Assembly: GCA_945949475.1 (NCBI GenBank)
Contig: CAMFET010000051.1
Coordinates: 1-6,546, forward strand
Length of the DNA stretch: 6,546 nucleotides
Source of the DNA: an uncultured Phascolarctobacterium sp.
Lineage (GTDB): Bacteria; Bacillota; Negativicutes; Acidaminococcales; Acidaminococcaceae
Reading direction: 5' to 3'
Part shown: in pieces, positions 1 to 4,834 of the stretch
How positions within the stretch are numbered: the stretch's first letter is position 1
Layout of the letters: the number at the start of each line of letters is the position of its first letter
Position numbers and translations under genes: made by a program
Notes under the pieces: generated by a model
What the model saw: only the letters and a program-made list of their open reading frames with translations
What the model was told of the DNA's origin: nothing
The model's database searches: none

Positions 1-248
1 AGCGCAGCTACAGCGTGGATTTAACGCGTACCGAAAGCTTTACGAATAAATATGTGCGCAGCTTTTTCCGTAAGACTAAGATTACTCATTATATTCATCG
101 TTATAGCTCTTTGGACGAAAATCCCCAACGTCTTTTGGTGTTTACCGAAGGCAAGAAGAATAAATTGGCAGGCCTGCTGTTTAAATGCAGTGACAATTTC
201 CTAAAGAAGCTGCAAAAGGCTTTGCCCGATAAATATATTCAACTGTAA
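1..248 (+). CDS. 3' end of an unrecognised protein (partial, cut by the window edge)
   Basis: The reading frame is open from the first complete codon at position 3, without any stop, to TAA at 246-248, so the gene starts before the window and only about 81 C-terminal residues are visible. A GTG at 15 is the first possible start codon seen, but nothing marks it as the real start. The visible part is soluble-looking, basic and aromatic-rich (for example SFFRKTKITHYIHRY), with no membrane segment, and ends in a Lys/Leu-rich amphipathic stretch, FLKKLQKALPDKYIQL. The alternation of short hydrophobic and charged runs before a final helix would suit a small beta-sandwich plus C-terminal helix such as a bacterial PH-like domain, but that is only a guess and I do not recognise the family. 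It is followed 23 nt later by a small membrane protein gene in the same direction, probably in the same transcript. Confidence 0.75.
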   Translation, partial: RSYSVDLTRTESFTNKYVRSFFRKTKITHYIHRYSSLDENPQRLLVFTEGKKNKLAGLLFKCSDNFLKKLQKALPDKYIQL

Positions 249-271
249 GCTGGCTGTGGAGGAATAGTTTA

Positions 272-562
272 ATGACAGGTATCGAAAATGTAGACTCTTT
301 GGCAGTGTGCACAAGAGTTATTCAGGTGTTTTTTGGTTCGTTTATTTATATTTTTTTAGTAGCTAAGCAGGTTGGGCCCGAAAACAAAAAGCTGTGGTTT
401 AGAAAGCGTAAAAAATACACCTTCTTTAACCGCCGCGGTATTTTTGGCGAGGATATTAATTTTGGCTATCCGGTGACCTGGCAGGGTATTTTAGTGTTTC
501 TGGCTATTTATGGCGTTATTTTCGCCTTTGGCTATTGGTATATTTTTGTACACGCATATTGA
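272..562 (+). CDS. Small two-TM membrane protein of unknown function
   Basis: A 96-residue protein starting at ATG 272, well supported by a GGAGGA ribosome binding site at 258-263 with an 8-nt spacer. Two hydrophobic segments are visible, about residues 12-31 and 70-92. They are joined by a very basic, aromatic loop (WFRKRKKYTFFNRR, residues 42-55), which by the positive-inside rule should face the cytoplasm and put both termini outside. Just before the second segment is GYPVTWQG (65-72), a Gly-x-Pro-x-Thr-Trp-Gln-Gly lead-in of a type I associate with small uncharacterised bacterial membrane proteins. No cysteine pair, metal site or catalytic motif is apparent. It lies between an unrecognised gene (23-nt gap) and the RseC-like gene (35-nt gap), so a membrane role linked to those neighbours is possible but unproven. 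I do not recognise the family and assign no function. Confidence 0.85.
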   Translation: MTGIENVDSLAVCTRVIQVFFGSFIYIFLVAKQVGPENKKLWFRKRKKYTFFNRRGIFGEDINFGYPVTWQGILVFLAIYGVIFAFGYWYIFVHAY

Positions 563-577
563 TAAATAGATGCTGAT

Positions 578-584
578 AAAGGAG
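578..584 (+). promoter_or_regulatory. Ribosome binding site of the RseC-like gene, with long spacer
   Basis: AAAGGAG lies 13 nt before ATG 598, longer than the usual 5-10 nt. No ATG, GTG or TTG occurs in the same frame between the two, so ATG 598 is still the best start; the long spacing may mean modest translation. An ATT at 589 is in frame but is a very rare start codon and only 4 nt from the site. Confidence 0.5.
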
Positions 585-597
585 AGTAATTTGCTTC

Positions 598-1023
598 ATG
601 GCTGAAATTAGAGGTTTAGTTGTAAAAAAGCAGGGCGAGCGCGCCGAGATTAAGGTTGATAAAACCGAGAGCGAGCTTACCGGCCTGCCCAAGTATCTTG
701 ATTGTTGGAATCCGGTGGGTGCCAAGGCCGGTGATGTGGTGGGCGCCGAATACCGCGATTTTGATAATACAAAGGCAAAAATGATTATTTATGGTTTGCC
801 TGTGACCGGCGTTTTGGCTGGCGTTGCCTTTGGCAATAGCCTGGCTACCTTTTTCCACATGGATAAAATGCCCTTTATTATCGGCGGTATTATTCTGTGG
901 TTAATTGTTACCATTAGCTATGCACGCATTTTTAAGCGCGATGCAGTGCGCGAGGGCAAGCAGCCGGTTATTTTCGAAATCCAAGCTCAGGAAATGGTTA
1001 TTGACATGAGCAAGAAGGAGTAA
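598..1023 (+). CDS. RseC/MucC-like membrane protein lacking the family's cysteine cluster
   Basis: A 141-residue protein with the RseC/MucC layout. It has a short N-terminal beta-rich part (IRGLVVKKQGERAEIKV, 4-20), a GDVV turn (45-48), two membrane segments at about 63-84 (starting IYGLPVTGVLAGVAFG) and 92-110 (with an IIGG turn), then a basic stretch and a closing QPVIFEI (122-128) that parallels the QPIILSV-type ending of E. coli RseC. In Proteobacteria RseC is linked to modulation of the sigma-E stress response and to reduction of SoxR; its job in Firmicutes is not established. The usual N-terminal cluster of several cysteines (CxxC...C) is absent: only Cys36 remains. If that cluster carries a redox or metal role, this protein cannot share it. 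The stop codon is only 14 nt before maf and overlaps maf's ribosome binding site, so the two are probably co-transcribed. Family assignment is from remembered sequence pattern, moderately confident. Confidence 0.8.
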   Translation: MAEIRGLVVKKQGERAEIKVDKTESELTGLPKYLDCWNPVGAKAGDVVGAEYRDFDNTKAKMIIYGLPVTGVLAGVAFGNSLATFFHMDKMPFIIGGIILWLIVTISYARIFKRDAVREGKQPVIFEIQAQEMVIDMSKKE

Positions 1024-1037
1024 AGGAGCACTGGACT

Positions 1038-1610
1038 ATGAAGGTAGTTTTGGCTTCGGCTTCACCCCGCCGTTTGGAATTGCTCAAGCAGGTGGGGGTA
1101 GAGGCGCAGGTGTGTCCCGCCGCTTTTGCTGAGGAGGCAGGACAAAATGTGCCGGCACAGTTGCTCGCGCTGCATAATGCTGTGGGCAAATGCCGTGCTG
1201 TGGTGGCTGCTAAGGGTGATGCTGTGCCCGTGATTGCAGCCGATACGATTGTTGTTATTGATGATGTGGTTTTGGGTAAGCCGCATGATGCGCACGAGGC
1301 AGCTGCTATGCTGGCGCGGCTTTCGGGGCGCAAGCACGAGGTGCTGACCGCTGTGGCCGTGGCCTACGGTGGCAAGGAGCTAGCCAGAGTGTGTGCTACG
1401 GAGGTGTTCTTCCGCCAGCTAACTGCGGCAGAGATCGCTGCCTATGTGGCAACGGGCGAGCCCTTGGATAAGGCCGGTGCCTATGGCATTCAGGGCCGGG
1501 GCGCGTTGTTAGTAGAAAAAATTGCAGGCTGCTATAATAATGTGGTGGGCCTGCCGCTGTCGATGCTCGACGGCATGCTTAAGGAAATAGGAGTAAACAT
1601 GACTGCATGA
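1038..1610 (+). CDS. maf: Maf-family nucleoside triphosphate pyrophosphatase (dTTP/UTP type)
   Basis: A 190-residue protein of normal family length. Maf proteins hydrolyse non-canonical or surplus nucleoside triphosphates (dTTP, UTP and modified forms) to the monophosphate and pyrophosphate, acting as house-cleaning enzymes in the cytoplasm; in Bacillus, Maf also affects septum formation. Motifs appear in the expected order: LASASPRR (5-12, phosphate-binding loop), AADT (68-71, catalytic Asp69), GKP (80-82), LSGR (95-98), GEPLDKAGAYGIQG (140-153) and GCYNNVVGLPL (164-174). The start ATG 1038 has AAGGAG at 1023-1028, 9 nt upstream. The 3' end overlaps radC by 4 nt in an ATGA junction, which indicates translational coupling. 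Placement before radC-mreBCD is a conserved Firmicutes arrangement. I see no truncation or missing motif. The YhdE-like (dTTP/UTP) subclass fits better than the YceF-like one by the DKAGAY/IQG segment, but substrate is inferred. Confidence 0.96.
   Translation: MKVVLASASPRRLELLKQVGVEAQVCPAAFAEEAGQNVPAQLLALHNAVGKCRAVVAAKGDAVPVIAADTIVVIDDVVLGKPHDAHEAAAMLARLSGRKHEVLTAVAVAYGGKELARVCATEVFFRQLTAAEIAAYVATGEPLDKAGAYGIQGRGALLVEKIAGCYNNVVGLPLSMLDGMLKEIGVNMTA
1589..1593 (+). promoter_or_regulatory. AGGAG ribosome binding site at the maf/radC junction
   Basis: AGGAG inside the end of maf sits 5 nt before an ATG at 1599, which is in the maf frame and is followed by only ACT GCA and the maf stop. It is 13 nt before the radC ATG at 1607. 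Ribosomes starting at 1599 would make a three-residue peptide and stop exactly on the radC start, so radC may rely on coupling or re-initiation across the ATGA overlap rather than on a well-placed site of its own. Confidence 0.5.
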
Positions 1611-2362
1611 TAGCCTTGAGAGGCATTACCTATCGCCCGGGCGATAGTGACTTTAGTGATACTAAAGCTAATTTTACCAAAAGAGAGATTATTAAGGATT
1701 TGCCCTTGGAGGAACGACCACGCGAAAAGCTGCTGGCTTTGGGACCGGCAGCGTTGACGGATGGCGAGCTGCTGGCGATTTTGCTGCGCACCGGCACAGC
1801 TAGTAAGTCGGCCTTGACCTTGGGCAAGGAGCTGACTAAGGATGGGGGCCTGTATAAAAGGCTGGCCCGCATTAGTAGGATGCAGGAGCTTACGCAAATA
1901 AAGGGTTTAGGACAGGCCAAGGCTGCTACGGTGTTAGCGGCCTTGGAGCTGGGGCGACGTTTGGCGTCGGCACGCCCTTTAGATAAATTATATTTTGGCG
2001 ATAGCGAAACAGTGGCGGCTTTTTTGATGCCGCGGCTGCGCTATGCTGTCAAAGAGCAATTTTTAGTGATTTTGTTGGATGCCAAAAATAAAGTAATAGG
2101 TACGGAAGTAATCAGTGAGGGCAATATGAGCGCAGTGATTATCCATCCACGCGATGTGTTTTATCCTGCTATTTTGCAGCATGCTTCAGCTGTGGTGGTA
2201 GCTCATAATCACCCTTCCGGCGACCCTCATCCCAGTGCTGAGGATAAGGAGCTGACCGCATGCCTGGTGGCTGCGGGCCAGTCGATGCTGATTCCAGTGC
2301 TGGACCATGTGATTATTGGTGATGGTACCTATTATAGCTTTCAAGAGAATGAAGCATTATAG
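1607..2362 (+). CDS. radC: RadC family JAMM-domain protein
   Basis: A 251-residue protein. RadC proteins combine a helix-hairpin-helix DNA-binding-like part with a JAMM (Mov34/MPN) metalloprotease-like domain; despite the name, a direct role in DNA repair has not held up and the real function is unsettled. The conserved core begins at IIKDLP (28-33), then RPREKLLALGPAAL, LLAILLRTGT (55-64), an HhH motif around QIKGLGQAKA (97-106), and a JAMM domain whose zinc ligands are all present in HNHPSGDPHPSAED (200-213: His200, His202, Asp213, with Ser210). LDHVII and YYSF close the domain as usual. Start ATG 1607 overlaps the maf stop. This gives about 27 residues before the core, longer than in Bacillus RadC, and those codons hold two inverted repeats. 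No ATG or GTG occurs in frame between the first codon and the core, so a shorter protein would need TTG 1700 or a rare ATT start. Confidence 0.95.
   Translation: MIALRGITYRPGDSDFSDTKANFTKREIIKDLPLEERPREKLLALGPAALTDGELLAILLRTGTASKSALTLGKELTKDGGLYKRLARISRMQELTQIKGLGQAKAATVLAALELGRRLASARPLDKLYFGDSETVAAFLMPRLRYAVKEQFLVILLDAKNKVIGTEVISEGNMSAVIIHPRDVFYPAILQHASAVVVAHNHPSGDPHPSAEDKELTACLVAAGQSMLIPVLDHVIIGDGTYYSFQENEAL
1630..1647. repeat. Perfect 18-bp palindrome in the 5' end of radC
   Basis: CTATCGCCCGGGCGATAG equals its own reverse complement. In RNA it would fold as a 7-bp stem (1630-1636 with 1641-1647) closed by a CCGG tetraloop; in DNA it has the symmetry of a dimer-binding operator. It covers radC codons 8-14, outside the conserved RadC core, so protein conservation does not explain it. 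I recognise no known regulator's site in it. Confidence 0.75.
1651..1667. repeat. 7-bp inverted repeat with 3-nt loop in the 5' end of radC
   Basis: CTTTAGT (1651-1657), GAT, ACTAAAG (1661-1667): both arms match perfectly. It begins only 3 nt after the 18-bp palindrome ends. As RNA it would form a second small hairpin; four Ts follow at 1672-1675, too few and too far for a convincing rho-independent terminator. Alone, a 7-bp repeat like this is not rare in a window this size; its closeness to the first makes it notable. Confidence 0.6.
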
Positions 2363-2366
2363 TTTT

Positions 2367-2372
2367 AGGAGG
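2367..2372 (+). promoter_or_regulatory. Ribosome binding site that decides the mreB start
   Basis: A full AGGAGG consensus, the strongest Shine-Dalgarno sequence in the window. It is 10 nt before ATG 2383 and 4 nt before an in-frame GTG at 2377. Codon preference and spacing favour the ATG; the GTG would add only two residues. Confidence 0.75.
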
Positions 2373-2382
2373 ACGGGTGAAA

Positions 2383-3426
2383 ATGAAATTTACATTCCCG
2401 AATATTAGTATTTTTAACAATATGTCTGATGATATGGGTATAGATTTGGGCACTGCCAACACCTTGGTGCATTGCAAGGACAAGGGTATCATTATTCGCG
2501 AGCCCTCCGTTGTGGCGGTGGAAAAGGATACGAATGAGGTATTGGCGATTGGCGCTGAGGCTAAGCGTATGATTGGCCGCACCCCGGGTAATATTGTGGC
2601 TATTCGTCCGATGAAGGATGGCGTTATTGCCGACTACGAAATTACCCAATCCATGCTGAAGTATTTTATTAAGCAGGCTATGGGTAATCGCACCTTTGTG
2701 CGCCCGCGTATTTTGGTTGGCGTGCCGAGCGGTGTTACTGAGGTTGAAAAACGCGCTGTTATCGATGCAACTATTGAAGCTGGCGCGCGTGAGGCCTATT
2801 TGATTGAAGAGCCGATGGCAGCAGCTATTGGTGCCGGCATGCCCGTGCAGGAGGCAACTGGCAGCATGGTGGTTGATATTGGCGGTGGCACCTGCGAGGT
2901 TGCCGTTATTTCGTTGGGCGGTATTGTTGTTTCCAAGAGCGTGCGCTGCGGTGGCGATGCTATTGATGCAGCGATTGTGCGTTATGTGCGCAAAACCTTT
3001 AATATGTTTATTGGCGAGCGTACTGCCGAAAATATTAAGATGGAAATTGGCACCGCTATGAAGCTGGATAAGCCCGAGGTGATGGAGGTGCGTGGTCGCG
3101 ACCTTTTGAGCGGCCTGCCCAAGAGCATTCAGGTTAATGCTAACCATGTGTGCGAGGCTGTTGATGAGCCGGTGAGCATGATTGTGGATGCAGTGCGCAA
3201 CACCTTGGAGCGTACTCCGCCTGAATTGAGCGCTGATATTATGGATCGTGGCATTGTGATGACCGGTGGCAGCTCCATGCTGCGCAATCTGGATCGTTTG
3301 ATTTCGCGTGAAACCGGCATGCCGGTTTATGTATCCGATGAAGCGCTGGACTGCGTTGCCTTGGGTACCGGTATTGCGGTAGAAAATATCGATATTTATC
3401 GTAAGGGTTTTATGACTTCAAAATAA
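2383..3426 (+). CDS. mreB: Rod shape-determining protein MreB (actin homologue)
   Basis: A 347-residue cytoplasmic ATPase that polymerises into membrane-bound antiparallel filaments and steers the lateral-wall synthesis complex; length is normal for the family. In order: a short hydrophobic N-terminus (MKFTFPNISIF) that may help bind the membrane, phosphate-1 loop GIDLGTANT (19-27), catalytic region IEEPMAAAIGAG (141-152), phosphate-2 loop DIGGGTCEVAVISLGG (165-180), IGERTAENIK (210-219), adenosine motif TGGSSMLRNLDRLI (294-307) and ETGMPV (310-315). Two positions differ from the common MreB pattern: Cys171 where the usual sequence is GGGTTEV, and GGSSM where TGGGALL is common; both keep the actin-superfamily fold motif. 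ATG 2383 is chosen over GTG 2377 because of ribosome-site spacing. The gene ends in tandem stops TAA TAG and mreC follows 12 nt later. It could in principle be an Mbl-type paralogue, but position before mreC supports mreB. Confidence 0.97.
   Translation: MKFTFPNISIFNNMSDDMGIDLGTANTLVHCKDKGIIIREPSVVAVEKDTNEVLAIGAEAKRMIGRTPGNIVAIRPMKDGVIADYEITQSMLKYFIKQAMGNRTFVRPRILVGVPSGVTEVEKRAVIDATIEAGAREAYLIEEPMAAAIGAGMPVQEATGSMVVDIGGGTCEVAVISLGGIVVSKSVRCGGDAIDAAIVRYVRKTFNMFIGERTAENIKMEIGTAMKLDKPEVMEVRGRDLLSGLPKSIQVNANHVCEAVDEPVSMIVDAVRNTLERTPPELSADIMDRGIVMTGGSSMLRNLDRLISRETGMPVYVSDEALDCVALGTGIAVENIDIYRKGFMTSK
3311..3328. repeat. Perfect 18-bp palindrome inside mreB
   Basis: AAACCGGCATGCCGGTTT is identical to its reverse complement. 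It lies in codons 310-316 (ETGMPVY), a conserved stretch of MreB, so the protein sequence largely dictates it; the exact symmetry comes from codon choice. No function is assigned. Confidence 0.6.
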
Positions 3427-3438
3427 TAGGTAGGCAGC

Positions 3439-4296
3439 ATGAGTAAGAAATTTATGCTGGGCATTCTCTTTGCAGTGATAATTTTGGGCATGCTGGCGAT
3501 GGCCGTGGCTGGGCGCAGTCGCTTTCCCTTGGTAAATGCTGTGGTGGCTGGGGTTATGCTGCCTGTGGAGAGTCTCTTTAATAGCGCTGGTAACGCCGGC
3601 AACAGCCTGCGTGGCTATTGGAAGGCACTCACTGTAATGCAAAGTGAAAATGCACAATTAAAAAAGGATAATATTGAGCTGCGTAATGCTAATATCCAAA
3701 TGGCTTCTGTCTATGCCGAAAATAATCAGCTGCGTGCGCTATTAGATTATAAGGAGCAGCATAAAAGCCAAAAAGTGGTGGCAGCGAAGGTTATTGCTCG
3801 CAATCATGGTGATTTGCGCGACTGCATGTATATCGATGCTGGCAAGGACAAGGGCCTGCAGCGCGAGATGGCTGTGGTCAACGAAGGCTTAGTGGGCGTC
3901 GTGGACGAGGTTTACGCTGGCTATGCGCGCGTGCTTTTGCTAAATTCGCCACGCTTTAAGGTGGGGGCGAGGGTGCTGCGCCATGACTCGCGCGCTGTGG
4001 GCGTGGTCGGTGGCAGGACTAGCGGCGATGATAAGCTGGTGATGGAGCATGTATTTCGCGAGGCCAGCATTCGCGAGGGCGATGTTATTGTAACCAGCGG
4101 CTACAGTGGTAGCCATCCAGCAGATATTTTGATTGGCACGGTTACAAAAACGCATTTGGATAACGTGGGCCTGCTGCAGGAGGCCGAGGTGCATGCAGCG
4201 GCGGATGTGGCTGATGTGGAGCATGTTTTGGTAATTACTAGCTTTTCGCCTAGAACAAAAATTGAATTTAACAGGCAGGGAGGACAGGCAAAATGA
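3439..4296 (+). CDS. mreC: Rod shape-determining protein MreC
   Basis: A 285-residue single-pass protein whose bulk lies outside the inner membrane, where it links the cytoskeletal part of the elongasome to PBP2 and activates it. It shows a short basic N-terminus, one membrane segment at about 5-24, a Glu/Asn/Leu-rich coiled coil at about 65-106 (SENAQLKKDNIELRNANIQM and after) for dimerisation, then the two beta-domains from about 112 to 270. Family signatures include VIARNHGDLRDCMYIDAG (118-135), GLVGVVDEV (150-158), GDVIVTSGYSGSHPADILIG (214-233) and VLVIT near the end. The start ATG 3439 has only weak Shine-Dalgarno signals (AGG at 3432-3434), and it sits 12 nt after the mreB stop, so coupling with mreB probably drives translation. 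It overlaps mreD by 4 nt. Length and motif order are normal. Confidence 0.96.
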   Translation: MSKKFMLGILFAVIILGMLAMAVAGRSRFPLVNAVVAGVMLPVESLFNSAGNAGNSLRGYWKALTVMQSENAQLKKDNIELRNANIQMASVYAENNQLRALLDYKEQHKSQKVVAAKVIARNHGDLRDCMYIDAGKDKGLQREMAVVNEGLVGVVDEVYAGYARVLLLNSPRFKVGARVLRHDSRAVGVVGGRTSGDDKLVMEHVFREASIREGDVIVTSGYSGSHPADILIGTVTKTHLDNVGLLQEAEVHAAADVADVEHVLVITSFSPRTKIEFNRQGGQAK

Positions 4297-4793
4297 GGAG
4301 ACTGATTTGGCCCGTCCTGTTTCTGCTTTTAATGCTGCTTCAGGGCGCGGCATCGGCGTTTTATACGGGCTGGCTTTCCTTTGACCTGCCCCTTTTGGCT
4401 TTATACGCCTTTGCTATGCTGCGGGGCGAACGCCAGGGTGCTTTGGTAGGCTTGGGCGTGGGCTTGCTGCAGGATGCGATGACAGTGGGTGTTTTTGGCT
4501 ATCATATCCTGACGCGCATGGGCGTTGGCTATGCAATAGGCCTGATGAAGGAAAAGGTGGTTAAGGATAATACTGTTTTTCATATGGCAGTAATTGCTTT
4601 GTGCAGCCTGGGCCTGCGCTTTGTTTATTGGTGGCTGGAGCTAGTGCGCAGTGGTGGGCGCTGGAGTATTTTTTTTAGCTTTATGGTAGACAGCCTTGGC
4701 TTTATTGTTGGTAATATGCTGCTGGTGGTACCGGTAGTACTTGTTGTACGAAGAATTTATCAATGGATTAAGGAAGAGGATATCTCTTACTAG
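4293..4793 (+). CDS. mreD: Rod shape-determining protein MreD
   Basis: A 166-residue, almost wholly hydrophobic membrane protein with five to six likely helices (about 4-24, 30-43, 48-64, 69-85, 97-115 and 126-153). It binds MreC in the elongasome and may tune MreC's activation of PBP2. The family's best-conserved stretch is present: Arg44-Gly45 followed by GALVGLGVGLLQDAMTVGVFG (49-69), with Asp61 and Gly69 in the usual places, and a charged, Lys/Glu-rich cytoplasmic tail (KEEDISY). Start ATG 4293 overlaps the mreC stop (ATGA) and also has its own AGGGAGGA site at 4277-4284, 8 nt upstream, so it is both coupled and independently startable. Identity is secure from this motif plus position between mreC and mrdA, even though MreD sequences diverge widely. 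Confidence 0.94.
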   Translation: MRRLIWPVLFLLLMLLQGAASAFYTGWLSFDLPLLALYAFAMLRGERQGALVGLGVGLLQDAMTVGVFGYHILTRMGVGYAIGLMKEKVVKDNTVFHMAVIALCSLGLRFVYWWLELVRSGGRWSIFFSFMVDSLGFIVGNMLLVVPVVLVVRRIYQWIKEEDISY

Positions 4794-4816
4794 GATAACT
4801 TACGTTGTTGTGAAAG

Positions 4817-4829
4817 AAAGGAGACGGAG
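4817..4829 (+). promoter_or_regulatory. Double Shine-Dalgarno region before mrdA
   Basis: Two purine-rich sites, AAAGGAG (4817-4823, 11 nt from ATG 4835) and GGAG (4826-4829, 5 nt from it), lie in the 41-nt mreD-mrdA gap. An in-frame TGA at 4811-4813 excludes any earlier start, so ATG 4835 is well fixed. No hairpin or promoter boxes are convincing in this gap. Confidence 0.65.
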
Positions 4830-4834
4830 AGCGG

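Noticed and set aside
2365..3147. Long open frame (260 codons) on the - strand opposite mreB
   Set aside because: It lies almost wholly opposite a certain mreB, its translation is an odd His/Asn/Ala-rich mix without any domain, and no ribosome site precedes it. It is a shadow produced by mreB codon bias.
3940..4353. Open frame of 137 codons on the - strand across the mreC/mreD junction
   Set aside because: It is fully antisense to two secure genes, with no domain and no supporting start signal.
4794..4834. The 41-nt mreD-mrdA gap as a promoter or terminator
   Set aside because: No -35/-10 pair with sensible spacing and no stem followed by Ts can be seen; it contains mainly Shine-Dalgarno-like purines.
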